The notes: a model not told the origin generated them from the letters alone. 28,885 nt of DNA from Actinomycetota bacterium (GCA_016870945.1 VGAH01000002.1:1-28885); one strand, 5' to 3'; counted from the first letter of the stretch, positions 14,394 to 21,927 are shown. Program-made: numbers and translations.

Positions 14394-16274
14394 CTAGACC
14401 TGCGTGCGAGTTCTAATCGCGTCTAACACACGCTCGACGGCGTCGTCGATAGCGATGCCGTTGTCTTGCGTGCCGTCGCGATATCGAAATGAAACCCGTC
14501 CAGCGCTTGCATCTTGTTCGCCAGCAATCAACATGAATGGCACCTTGCGGGTTTGGGCGTTACGAATCTTCTTTTGCATGCGGTCATCGCCGTCGTCGAT
14601 CTCAGCTCGAACACCCTGGGTGCGAAGGCGACCGACGATGTCTTCTAGATATGGGGTGTGTTCTTTTGAGACCGGAATCGCGACGACTTGCACGGGCGCT
14701 AACCACGGGGGGAACGCACCGGCATAGTGCTCAAGAAGAACTGCGAAGAACCGCTCCATAGAGCCGAAGAGTGCGCGATGGATCATGATCGGGCGCTTTC
14801 TGGTGCCGTCCGAATCTTGGTATTCGAGGTCGAAGCGTTGCGGCAACTGAAAATCGACTTGAATGGTAGAAAGTTGCCAACTTCGCCCAAGAGCATCTTT
14901 TGCCTGGACTGAAATCTTGGGCCCATAAAAAGCAGCCCCACCCTCGTCGAGCGTTAAAGGCAGATTCTGCTTTTCGGCTGCATATTGCAATGCGGCTGTT
15001 GCTTGAGCCCACTCTTGGTCGGTACCCATCGACTTGCTCGGGTCTCGGGTCGAGATTTCAAGATAGAAATCGCTTAGACCGTAATCGCGCAATAGATCTA
15101 GGACGAAAGTAAGCAGCGAGTCGAGTTCGGCTGGCATTTGTTCAGGCGTGCAAAAAATGTGCGCGTCATCTTGTGTGAAACCACGTGCTCGAGTTAGGCC
15201 GTGAACGACGCCGGATTTCTCGTAGCGATAGACGGTGCCGAATTCGAATAAGCGCAATGGGAGCTCTCGGTATGACCTGCCCTTAGCTCGAAATATGAGT
15301 GTGTGAAATGGGCAATTCATCGGCTTTAGGTAGTAGTCCTGTGCGGGGCGTTTTGTTTCTCCGTCGGCGTCGCGCTCGATGTCTAACTGCATTGGTGGGT
15401 ACATGCCATCGGCGAACCACTGAAGGTGCCCTGATGTTTCGAACAAGCGAGATTTAGCTACGTGAGGCGAGTAGACGAATTCGTAGCCAGCTTGTTCGTG
15501 ACGCTCTCGGGAGTAGTCCTCCATGAGTTTGCGCACTACCCCGCCTTTGGGGTGAAAGACGGCGAGGCCGGAGCCGATTTCTTCTGGAAACGAGAATAGG
15601 TCTAGCTCGGCCCCGAGTTTTCGGTGGTCACGCTTCTCAGCTTCTACAAGTAGGTGTAAGTACTCGTCTAGCTTTTCTTGGCTTTCCCAAGCTGTGCCGT
15701 AGATGCGCTGAAGTTGTGGGTTCTTTTCGTTTCCGCGCCAATAGGCGGCTGCTATGCGAGTAAGGGCAAAAGCTGGGATCTCTTTTGTGGTTTCGACGTG
15801 TGGGCCTCGGCATAAGTCGCCCCACTTTCGCTCGCCGGTTCGCGGGTCGACGTTGTCATAGATGGTGAGCTCTTCACCGCCGATGTCTGCTGCCATGTCA
15901 GTTGTGATTTCTGATGAGGTCTTTACGGCGGCGTTGGTAAGCACGTCGATGAGTTCGAGTTTGAATGGTTCTTTGGCTAGCTCGGCCTTGGCCTCGGTTG
16001 GGGTGGTGACCCGCCGCTCGAATCGCTGACCCTGCTTGATGATTTCTTTCATGCGCTTTTCGATGCGCTTTAAGTCTTCAGGTGTGAAGGGGGTTTCTAC
16101 GGCGAAGTCGTAATAGAAGCCGTTCTCGATGGGCGGGCCGATGCCAAGGGCTGTGCCCGGAAAGAGATCTTGCACGGCTTGGGCCAGCACATGCGCCGCC
16201 GAATGCCTAATTCGATATCGCAAGTCATCGACGCCAACTTCATTGGACGAGGTCGATGAAGAAGTGGTGGTCAT
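14394..16274 (-). CDS. thrS: Threonyl-tRNA synthetase without TGS domain
   Basis: ThrS charges tRNA-Thr with threonine. The 626 residues contain the editing domain (HSAAH at 24-28), class II catalytic motifs (FEFGTVYRYEKSG, RARGFTQDDAHIF, GSMERFFAVLLEHY) and the zinc ligands Cys in MNCPFH, His in DDAHIF and His in MIHRALFGS. An anticodon-binding domain ends the protein. The N-terminal TGS domain of typical bacterial ThrS is absent: the editing motif begins within 25 residues of the start, against about residue 73 in E. coli. The ATG at 16274 comes only four bases after the 3' end of tRNA-Val(CAC), so there is no leader or Shine-Dalgarno sequence outside the tRNA. An internal TTG at the LRYRIRH segment is a less likely start. 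Confidence 0.96.
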   Translation of the reverse strand: MTTTSSSTSSNEVGVDDLRYRIRHSAAHVLAQAVQDLFPGTALGIGPPIENGFYYDFAVETPFTPEDLKRIEKRMKEIIKQGQRFERRVTTPTEAKAELAKEPFKLELIDVLTNAAVKTSSEITTDMAADIGGEELTIYDNVDPRTGERKWGDLCRGPHVETTKEIPAFALTRIAAAYWRGNEKNPQLQRIYGTAWESQEKLDEYLHLLVEAEKRDHRKLGAELDLFSFPEEIGSGLAVFHPKGGVVRKLMEDYSRERHEQAGYEFVYSPHVAKSRLFETSGHLQWFADGMYPPMQLDIERDADGETKRPAQDYYLKPMNCPFHTLIFRAKGRSYRELPLRLFEFGTVYRYEKSGVVHGLTRARGFTQDDAHIFCTPEQMPAELDSLLTFVLDLLRDYGLSDFYLEISTRDPSKSMGTDQEWAQATAALQYAAEKQNLPLTLDEGGAAFYGPKISVQAKDALGRSWQLSTIQVDFQLPQRFDLEYQDSDGTRKRPIMIHRALFGSMERFFAVLLEHYAGAFPPWLAPVQVVAIPVSKEHTPYLEDIVGRLRTQGVRAEIDDGDDRMQKKIRNAQTRKVPFMLIAGEQDASAGRVSFRYRDGTQDNGIAIDDAVERVLDAIRTRTQV

Positions 16275-16278
16275 GGCG

Positions 16279-16350
16279 TGGGCGATACTGGGTTCGAACC
16301 AGTGACCTCTTCGGTGTGAACGAAGCGCTCTACCACTGAGCTAATCGCCC
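16279..16350 (-). tRNA. tRNA-Val (CAC)
   Basis: Read on the minus strand, the 7-bp acceptor stem GGGCGAT/ATCGCCC closes a standard cloverleaf with AGCTCAGTGGTAGAGC as the D arm, anticodon stem CTTCG/CGAAG with loop TTCACAC (anticodon CAC), and T arm CTGGTTCGAACCCAG. The discriminator is A (16279) and CCA is not encoded. The 5' ten bases overlap the end of the PGPGW gene, and the thrS ATG follows four bases after the 3' end. Confidence 0.95.
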
Positions 16351-16787
16351 GAAAAGCCAAAGATAGACCCCCATCTAGAGGCACTAATTCGGTCAATCAC
16401 CCAGTCTTGGAACGCGCTGACCCCGTCCCATGAAAACCCGAACTCGACCAGATACCAAGTGATGACAACGATCAGTGCGACACCGAGTACGAGCGAAACG
16501 ATGTTCCAGAAGAGTCGAAGCTTGGGGTGTGTGACAACTTTTTTCGAGGTGCTCAAGGCAAAACGCAGACGATCTAGCACGCCTCTGGCCCACTTAAATT
16601 CGGTGGCCCAGATGAGAACACCGACCGCGACGATCGCCCATCCGGGCCCAGGTAGGGGCACGAGAACCAAGCCGAGCACCACGACCAGAAGGCCTGATAC
16701 GGCCACCCCAACCCGCCAGAGGTTGTCGAAAAAAATGTTTGCGCGGGCTCGCTCGCGGATTCGCCGCAAGCCTGAAGTAGCGCTCAT
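16341..16787 (-). CDS. PGPGW-motif small membrane protein
   Basis: The 148-residue protein has a basic N-terminus, a hydrophobic hairpin at about 25-62 centred on the motif PLPGPGWA, and another membrane helix at about 95-116. This is the pattern of an actinobacterial family of putative transmembrane proteins named for PGPGW. The function is unknown. It starts at ATG 16787, 28 bases after the pabC stop, without a clear Shine-Dalgarno sequence. Its TAG stop (16343-16341) lies inside the tRNA-Val(CAC) gene at tRNA positions 8-10, so RNase P cleavage of a shared transcript would remove the stop codon from the message. Confidence 0.8.
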   Translation of the reverse strand: MSATSGLRRIRERARANIFFDNLWRVGVAVSGLLVVVLGLVLVPLPGPGWAIVAVGVLIWATEFKWARGVLDRLRFALSTSKKVVTHPKLRLFWNIVSLVLGVALIVVITWYLVEFGFSWDGVSAFQDWVIDRISASRWGSIFGFSGD

Positions 16788-16815
16788 GCGCTAAGTCTGC
16801 CGCGAGAGTTGCCCG

Positions 16816-17649
16816 TTAAGGGTCAAGGTTTTGGTTGGCGCGAGCCTTGAACTCTTGCTGCCATCGTTTGACCAGAGCGTTGGTCGGCGCATATTCGTGA
16901 TCATCAAACTGAGCAACTTGCTGAATGTCTCGGGTGGTCGAGCTTAAAAAAAGCCCGTCGGCGTGAAGCAACTGGCTTGCAGTTAGCGAGGTCTCGGTCA
17001 CCTCAAACCATTCAAGAATTAGTTCTCGCGTTATGCCCGCCAGACACCCGTCGGCAAGTGATGGGGTTAGCACCCTTTCGCCAAAGACTGCAAAGAGATT
17101 GCTGCCGGTGCCCTCGCACGCGTTTGCTGCATCGTTAAAGATCAGCGCTTCAGTACCCCCGCGTGACTTTGCATATCGCAACGCCAAAACGTTTTCTATA
17201 TATGAGGTGGTCTTAGCCCCTTGTGCGGCCTGGCCGAGCGCGCGAGGCCAAGGGCTTGTGATGAGCGTGGCCGATTTAGCGGGTGGCGTTAGGGGGTCCC
17301 AAACGCAAACCAAGGTGGGTTTTGAGTTCAATCGATCTGAGCCCAAAGGGCCGACACCAGCGGTGTAGGTGATTCGCAGACGTGCCAGTTGAGGGATCAA
17401 AGCTTTGTCAGTACGCAAGAGTTCTTGCACGAAAGTTTTGGCTTTAATGGCGTCGACTGGGTCGAGGCCGATGATCTCAGCAGACTTAGCAAGACGCTTT
17501 AGATGGCGCGAAAGGGCAAAGACTTCGCCGTTGACTACCTTGCAAGTCTCAAATACCCCGTCGCCAACCGTGAACCCGTGGTCGAACACACTCACCAGAG
17601 CTGAATCTCGTTCTACTAATTGGCCATTAATCCCGGCGTGTGGTTTCAT
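16816..17649 (-). CDS. pabC: Aminodeoxychorismate lyase PabC (class IV aminotransferase fold)
   Basis: PabC is a PLP enzyme that splits 4-amino-4-deoxychorismate into p-aminobenzoate and pyruvate for folate synthesis. It has 277 residues. Fold-type IV features are the DHGFTVGDGVFET segment near 23-35, PLP lysine Lys146 in GAKTTSY, and Glu180 in CEGTGSNLF. Branched-chain or D-amino acid aminotransferases share this fold. The PabC call rests on the neighbour: its ATG overlaps the pabB stop as ATGA (17649-17646), so both are probably translated together. Confidence 0.88.
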   Translation of the reverse strand: MKPHAGINGQLVERDSALVSVFDHGFTVGDGVFETCKVVNGEVFALSRHLKRLAKSAEIIGLDPVDAIKAKTFVQELLRTDKALIPQLARLRITYTAGVGPLGSDRLNSKPTLVCVWDPLTPPAKSATLITSPWPRALGQAAQGAKTTSYIENVLALRYAKSRGGTEALIFNDAANACEGTGSNLFAVFGERVLTPSLADGCLAGITRELILEWFEVTETSLTASQLLHADGLFLSSTTRDIQQVAQFDDHEYAPTNALVKRWQQEFKARANQNLDP

Positions 17650-18698
17650 GCAGCTTGACTTGAACGTGAAGCAAGCGAAATCAACCGCGAAGCTTTCAGT
17701 TCGGTTTCACGCCATTCGGCTTCGGCGTTGGATGAGTAAGTGATTCCTGCGCCCGTGCCAAATTTCAGTTGGTCTTCGTCTATGTAGAAGGTGCGGATAC
17801 CCACGGCTAACTCGGCTTGCTGGGTATCTGCGTCGACCCATCCGATTGCGCCGCAGTATGGGCCGCGCGGCACAGGTTCGAGTCGGGCGATAGCTTGCAT
17901 CGCCGCGATTTTTGGCGCGCCGGTTACCGAACCTGGTGGGAATGTCGCTTCGAAAATTTCTGCCCAGCCAGCTTTCACGTTCAACCGCCCCTTCACGTGT
18001 GAGACCAGATGAACGAGCCCCGGGTGATGCTGAACCTCGAGTAATTCATCGGCGACCACAGTCGCCGCGTCGCATACGCGAGAGAAGTCATTTCGGACGA
18101 GGTCAACGATCATGATGTTTTCGGCCGCATCTTTTTGAGAAAGCGCGCGGGCATTATCGGCGGTGCCCTTAATCGGGGCTGAGTGAATCTCTGATCGGTT
18201 GCGACGGAGAAATAGCTCAGGTGAAGCCGTGGCTATTTGCACAGGGCGCGCGAGGGCCGGCAGATCAATGGCACCAACAAAGGGTGCGGGGTGCGTTCGC
18301 GATATTTCGAAGGCAGGCACTAAGGGGCTGATCTTTTGACTCGGAGCTGGCAATGGCGTCGATAGAACCCTGCAAAGATTTACTTGATAGAAGTCGCCCC
18401 GTGAGATGCCTAATCGAATTTCCTCGACCTGAGCCTGGTACATATTTTTATCTAGAGAACTTGCCCAGGAGTTTTCATCTGGGGGCGACCACTGATTACG
18501 CCCAAGGTGTTGGCGCAATTCGTTCTGGTCACTGAGGGTGATTACCCGGCGAAAACGCGCGCACGTGACTTCGCCCTCGTAAGTCACGACGACCGCCCAC
18601 CACCCTGTTGAGTTCAGCGCATCCAGATCGCTAGTTACGTCAACTACGTCGGTCGCATAACGCCCGCCAAGCCAGGCTGACCCCGTCCTTACTAACAA
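17646..18698 (-). CDS. pabB: Aminodeoxychorismate synthase component I PabB
   Basis: PabB converts chorismate and ammonia into aminodeoxychorismate. The 350-residue chorismate-binding domain contains PIKGTAD near 175-181, whose Lys177 marks aminodeoxychorismate synthases, where anthranilate synthase has PIAGT. Further family motifs are NIMIVDLVRNDF (194-205), SVTGAPKIAAM (257-267) and GPYCGAIGW (279-287). The start is assigned to TTG 18698, the first start codon giving the full N-terminal region; its ribosome binding site is weak. The glutaminase subunit PabA is not in the window. It heads the long minus-strand block and diverges from tRNA-Gly across 64 bases. Confidence 0.92.
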   Translation of the reverse strand: MLVRTGSAWLGGRYATDVVDVTSDLDALNSTGWWAVVVTYEGEVTCARFRRVITLSDQNELRQHLGRNQWSPPDENSWASSLDKNMYQAQVEEIRLGISRGDFYQVNLCRVLSTPLPAPSQKISPLVPAFEISRTHPAPFVGAIDLPALARPVQIATASPELFLRRNRSEIHSAPIKGTADNARALSQKDAAENIMIVDLVRNDFSRVCDAATVVADELLEVQHHPGLVHLVSHVKGRLNVKAGWAEIFEATFPPGSVTGAPKIAAMQAIARLEPVPRGPYCGAIGWVDADTQQAELAVGIRTFYIDEDQLKFGTGAGITYSSNAEAEWRETELKASRLISLASRSSQAA

Positions 18699-18762
18699 CT
18701 CGAAACCTGGTGGATATTTGGCGCGCGGTATCGTTGGTTCAGGCAGTTCATCAGTGCAAAAC

Positions 18763-18835
18763 GCGGACGTGGCGCAGTTGGTAGCGCATCACCTTGCCAA
18801 GGTGAGGGTCGCGGGTTCGAATCCCGTCGTCCGCT
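18763..18835 (+). tRNA. tRNA-Gly (GCC)
   Basis: Acceptor stem GCGGACG/CGTCCGC, D arm GGCGCAGTTGGTAGCGC, anticodon stem TCACC/GGTGA with loop TTGCCAA (anticodon GCC), T arm CGGGTTCGAATCCCG, and discriminator T at 18835. CCA is not encoded. It is the first of three plus-strand tRNA genes; 64 bases separate it from the divergent pabB start. Confidence 0.96.
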
Positions 18836-18845
18836 CGGGTTGGCT

Positions 18846-18874
18846 TTGATGGTTGCGGGTGCGCCAAATGCAAT
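18846..18874 (+). promoter_or_regulatory. Weak candidate promoter before tRNA-Cys
   Basis: In the 84 bases between tRNA-Gly and tRNA-Cys, TTGATG (18846-18851) is followed after 17 bases by TGCAAT (18869-18874). Each hexamer matches four of six consensus bases. The predicted start would be about 40 bases before tRNA-Cys, which is plausible for a tRNA precursor. A match this loose can arise by chance. Confidence 0.22.
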
Positions 18875-18919
18875 CACAAGCGCACGTTATCTTTGCCGAG
18901 CAGTGAAGTAGTGATGTTT

Positions 18920-18990
18920 GGTGGAGTGGCCGAGAGGCGAGGCAACGGCCTGCAAAGCCGTGTACACGGGTTCAAATCCCGTCTCCACCT
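18920..18990 (+). tRNA. tRNA-Cys (GCA)
   Basis: Acceptor stem GGTGGAG/CTCCACC, a D arm with GCCGAGAGGCGAGGC, anticodon stem ACGGC/GCCGT with loop CTGCAAA (anticodon GCA), T arm CGGGTTCAAATCCCG, and discriminator T at 18990. CCA is not encoded. At 71 bases it has the short form usual for tRNA-Cys. Confidence 0.95.
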
Positions 18991-18994
18991 CGAA

Positions 18995-19009
18995 GCGCGG
19001 GTTCCGCGC
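18995..19009 (+). other. Short GC-rich hairpin between tRNA-Cys and tRNA-Val
   Basis: GCGCGG (18995-19000) and CCGCGC (19004-19009) form a perfect 6-bp stem with a GTT loop in the 22-base spacer between the two tRNA genes. No T-run follows, so it is not a typical intrinsic terminator. It could separate the two precursors for processing. The pairing is seen; the role is a guess. Confidence 0.4.
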
Positions 19010-19012
19010 CTC

Positions 19013-19086
19013 GGGCGATTAGCTCAGGTGGCTAGAGCGCATCCCTGACACGGATGAGGTCACAGGTTCAAGTCCTGTATCGCCCA
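19013..19086 (+). tRNA. tRNA-Val (GAC)
   Basis: Acceptor stem GGGCGAT/ATCGCCC, D arm AGCTCAGGTGGCTAGAGC, anticodon stem CATCC/GGATG with loop CTGACAC (anticodon GAC), T arm CAGGTTCAAGTCCTG, and discriminator A at 19086. CCA is not encoded. The first 15 bases and the 3' acceptor strand are the same as in tRNA-Val(CAC) at 16279-16350, which lies in the opposite orientation. Confidence 0.96.
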
Positions 19087-19147
19087 CGCTTAGCAGACTA
19101 GGTGCCATGTTGACGAGGCCTCAGCCCCCGAGCAGGGCGTTCGCGAT

Positions 19148-19699
19148 ATGAGGGTGCGGGGGGTTTTGGTGATGGGGGTTAACGGGGTTAGCGTCGATGA
19201 ACATGGGGGGTCGCGAGAAATTTCGGGTAAGGCCGATCGCGAAATGTTCTTACAACTTCGACGCGAAGCCGATGCAATCTTGGTTGGCAGCAAAACGGCG
19301 GCCACCGATGACTACGGCGCCTTCAAGCCAAATCTCGAAATTCATGTGGTAACCCGCGCGGGCCACTTGCCAGAAAACTCTCGACTTGCCCGCGAAGTCA
19401 AAGGTGCAAAAACCGTTGCGCCAGATCTAGCCAACCTCGCAGGCTTACTTGCCGATTTCAGACAGAGAGGCCTTAAGAGCGTGCTTTGCGAAGGCGGTGT
19501 CACGCTGATGTCGACTTTGATTGAATTTGACTTACTCGATGAATTGTTCATCACCTACCGAATGCGCTTACTCCCCCAGCGCCACGCCCTAGGCGGCACT
19601 GAACCCCCCGCAACCAACCGTCGATTCACGCTGGTAAGCCAAGAACTAGTTGGCGATGAGTTACTAACCAGATGGGAACGCGATGAGCGGCGTAAGTAA
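19148..19699 (+). CDS. RibD C-terminal domain (pyrimidine reductase-like) protein
   Basis: The 183 residues match the dihydrofolate-reductase-like fold of the RibD C-terminal domain, which reduces a riboflavin-pathway pyrimidine with NADPH. Visible features are an N-terminal VRGVLVMGVNGVS strand with the GVSVDEHGGS turn, EADAILVGSKTA near 38-49, and LKSVLCEGGVTLMSTLIEFDLLDELFITY near 113-141, where the EGG motif binds the cofactor. There is no deaminase domain, so the real substrate is uncertain; stand-alone members of this family are common in actinobacteria. The start is ATG 19148. The frame is open further upstream but has no earlier start codon. It overlaps msrB by 17 bases. Confidence 0.75.
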   Translation: MRVRGVLVMGVNGVSVDEHGGSREISGKADREMFLQLRREADAILVGSKTAATDDYGAFKPNLEIHVVTRAGHLPENSRLAREVKGAKTVAPDLANLAGLLADFRQRGLKSVLCEGGVTLMSTLIEFDLLDELFITYRMRLLPQRHALGGTEPPATNRRFTLVSQELVGDELLTRWERDERRK

Positions 19700-20111
19700 C
19701 ACCAACCCAAGTGGTAGCCCCTATCCGAACGCCAAATCAGATGAAACCTGGCGCAACGAACTAAGCCCTTTCGAATATCACGTATTGCGCGAAGCAGGAA
19801 CAGAACCCGCATGGACGGGCAAGCTGCCGCCCTCGACAACCGGGGTCTACCAGTGCCGTGCATGCGGGGCCGAGCTGTTTAGATCAAGTGAAAAGTTCGA
19901 CTCGCAATGTGGCTGGCCATCATTTTTTTCACCCTTGGCGGGTGACCGAGTGGTCGAGCTCGACGATTACGACTTGGGCTACCGGCGCACCGAAGTCCGC
20001 TGTGCCGGATGCGGCTCTCACCTTGGCCACGTATTCGCCGGCGAAGGGTTCGACACCCCGACTGACTTGCGTTACTGCATAAATGCGGTTTGCCTTAAAC
20101 CTGCCGACTAA
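19683..20111 (+). CDS. msrB: Peptide-methionine (R)-S-oxide reductase MsrB
   Basis: MsrB repairs oxidised methionine by reducing the R-sulfoxide. The 142 residues are complete. Zinc-binding pairs are Cys58/Cys61 (CRAC) and Cys107/Cys110 (CAGC). The catalytic Cys132 is in RYCINAV, GWPSF is at 77-81, and Cys76 is near the usual partner cysteine position. HLGHVF lies at 113-118. The ATG at 19683 is inside the reductase gene (17-base overlap), and DUF3000 begins nine bases after its stop. The protein is cytosolic, with no signal peptide. Confidence 0.96.
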   Translation: MSGVSNTNPSGSPYPNAKSDETWRNELSPFEYHVLREAGTEPAWTGKLPPSTTGVYQCRACGAELFRSSEKFDSQCGWPSFFSPLAGDRVVELDDYDLGYRRTEVRCAGCGSHLGHVFAGEGFDTPTDLRYCINAVCLKPAD

Positions 20112-20120
20112 TTTAAACGA

Positions 20121-20711
20121 GTGGAGACACTTCCCTCACTAAAAAAAGATGACGCGAAGAATCTCGCTCAATTTAACAAGTGGGTAGACGAAATAAATCG
20201 CGGCGCCACTGACCCGCAACTGCGACTAGAGCCCATGCCCTCACCCTCACGCCTTGCTCCCTACGCGAACGCAGTCACCACTGAATTGATTGGCGAGGTA
20301 GGCGAAGAATTAGCAAGCGGGCGGTTGGTCTTTCTTTTCAACCCGGACGGGGTGAAAGAGTGGGCTGGCGAGAGGCGCTGTGTGTTGTTTGCTCGCGCCT
20401 CACTCGAGTCTGAAATCGCCAACGACCCGCTGGCAAGTGAGGTGGGCTGGTCGTGGCTACAAGAATCACTTGAACGCACCAGTGCCAGTGTGACGGCACT
20501 TTCTGGCACCGTAACCCGCACCTCGTCTGAGTCATTTGGCACCTTAAGTGAGCGTGCACCGATGGGTGTAATCGAGATCAGAGCTTCTTGGACTCCACTT
20601 GATGAAGATCTCTCAAGCCACGGTGCCGCCTGGACGACACTCCTGCGCTTAGCCGCAGGGATGCCACTAGAAGCCGATGTAACGCACTTGCCTAAGCGAG
20701 ATCGTGCCTAG
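20121..20711 (+). CDS. DUF3000 family protein
   Basis: The 196-residue protein starts at GTG 20121. It has no signal peptide, membrane segment or recognisable catalytic motif. Length, the PSPSRLAPYANAVTTEL segment near 46-62, the long mixed middle region, and position directly before an HRDC-type RNase D all fit the actinobacterial DUF3000 family, which has no known function. It overlaps the RNase D start by eight bases, suggesting coupled translation. The family assignment depends partly on the neighbourhood. Confidence 0.7.
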   Translation: METLPSLKKDDAKNLAQFNKWVDEINRGATDPQLRLEPMPSPSRLAPYANAVTTELIGEVGEELASGRLVFLFNPDGVKEWAGERRCVLFARASLESEIANDPLASEVGWSWLQESLERTSASVTALSGTVTRTSSESFGTLSERAPMGVIEIRASWTPLDEDLSSHGAAWTTLLRLAAGMPLEADVTHLPKRDRA

Positions 20712-21915
20712 CGCACAGCTTGGGAAGATCGAGCACCAACTAGTCCAGAGCCAGAAACAACTCGAGCACATAAGCGGCCAGCTAGCAAAAGACTCAAGCC
20801 CCGTAGCGATAGATGCAGAGCGCGCATCCGGGTATCGCTACTTTCAACGAGCTTACCTCTTACAAATCAAGCACCCAAGCCAAGGTATTTACTTAATTGA
20901 TCCGACCGCGGTCAGCGATGTCAAGCCGCTAGCTAAATCTCTCGCCAAACGCGAATGGGTAATTCACGCAGCGATTCAAGATCTGCCATGTTTGACCGAG
21001 TTGGGCTTAACCCCAAGCAAGCTATTTGACACAGAACTGGCCGGACGGCTGCTCGGTTTACCGCGGGTGGCACTAGCTGTAATGCTCGAGACCTATCTCG
21101 GTGTCAAACTAAAGAAGCAACACTCGGCGGCTGATTGGTCAAAACGGCCTTTGCCGCCTAAGTGGCTTGAGTACGCAGCACTAGACGTCGAGTATTTAAT
21201 AGAACTTAAAAGTCTGGTCGAGGCAGAACTAGCAGCTGCAGGCAAGCTCGATTGGGCCCACGAAGAGTTCGAAGCGTTGACTTCATTCTCACCTACGCCC
21301 AAAGGTGACCAGCCTTGGCGACGACTAAGCGGGGTGCACCTAATTGCTGACCCAAGGGGGCGAGCCGTCGCCAGATCACTTTGGTACGCCCGCGACCAGC
21401 TAGCCCAAGAGCTAGACATTGCCCCGGGGCGGCTGTTACCTGACTCTGCGATCTTGACAGCAGCTCAAATCGTGCCCAGCACCCGCAATCAAATCGAAGA
21501 ACTTGCAGGCTTCGCAAAACCTGACGCCAAAGAGCACCTGACACTTTGGTGGCAAGCAATTGAGAAAGCAATGTCTGAACCCAAAGAGCAATTGCCACCA
21601 AGGTCTGCCCGAGAGCGCCCCTACACAAACCGCAGCAACGCAAATGACCCGCAAGCAGCACAGCGCCTTGCCAACGCCAGAGTCGCTCTGGCTGAGTTAA
21701 GTCAAGAGTTTCAGATACCGCCTGAGAACTTGGTTACCGCAGGCGCGCTTCGTAGCGCTGCTGCGCTGACCCCGTCCAAATTAACTGCCGATGACCTAGC
21801 TCGAATACTTAGCCAAGGTGGGGCAAGGCCGTGGCAGATCCAAGTCGTTACCAACCGCCTTCTTCAAGCACTTACAAGCCCCGAGCCGCTGGCCCCGCCA
21901 GCCGTAGCCCAATAG
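20704..21915 (+). CDS. RNase D-like 3'-5' exonuclease with HRDC domain
   Basis: The 403-residue protein has a DEDDy exonuclease domain followed by one or more HRDC-like helical domains. The metal-binding residues are visible: Asp37 and Glu39 in IDAERASGYRY, Asp93 in HAAIQDLPCL, and Tyr157 with Asp161 in LEYAALDVEYL. Members trim the 3' ends of tRNA and other stable RNAs. The start is GTG 20704, overlapping the preceding gene by eight bases. The C-terminal half contains repeated helical segments ending in an Ala/Pro-rich tail. A 51-base gap with a palindrome separates it from the thiolase. Confidence 0.9.
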   Translation: MPSAQLGKIEHQLVQSQKQLEHISGQLAKDSSPVAIDAERASGYRYFQRAYLLQIKHPSQGIYLIDPTAVSDVKPLAKSLAKREWVIHAAIQDLPCLTELGLTPSKLFDTELAGRLLGLPRVALAVMLETYLGVKLKKQHSAADWSKRPLPPKWLEYAALDVEYLIELKSLVEAELAAAGKLDWAHEEFEALTSFSPTPKGDQPWRRLSGVHLIADPRGRAVARSLWYARDQLAQELDIAPGRLLPDSAILTAAQIVPSTRNQIEELAGFAKPDAKEHLTLWWQAIEKAMSEPKEQLPPRSARERPYTNRSNANDPQAAQRLANARVALAELSQEFQIPPENLVTAGALRSAAALTPSKLTADDLARILSQGGARPWQIQVVTNRLLQALTSPEPLAPPAVAQ

Positions 21916-21927
21916 TTCCAAGGGTTA

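Noticed and set aside
18692..18877. 61-codon minus-strand open frame across tRNA-Gly
   Set aside because: It reads antisense through a clear tRNA gene and has no family resemblance.
18995..19009. Intrinsic terminator after tRNA-Cys
   Set aside because: The 6-bp hairpin is real but no T-run follows, and tRNA-Val begins four bases later.
19107..19148. Short frame from ATG 19107 as the true start of the RibD-like reductase, implying a frameshift
   Set aside because: The 14-residue frame ends in TGA at the reductase start, and those residues do not match the family N-terminus. The reductase is intact from 19148.
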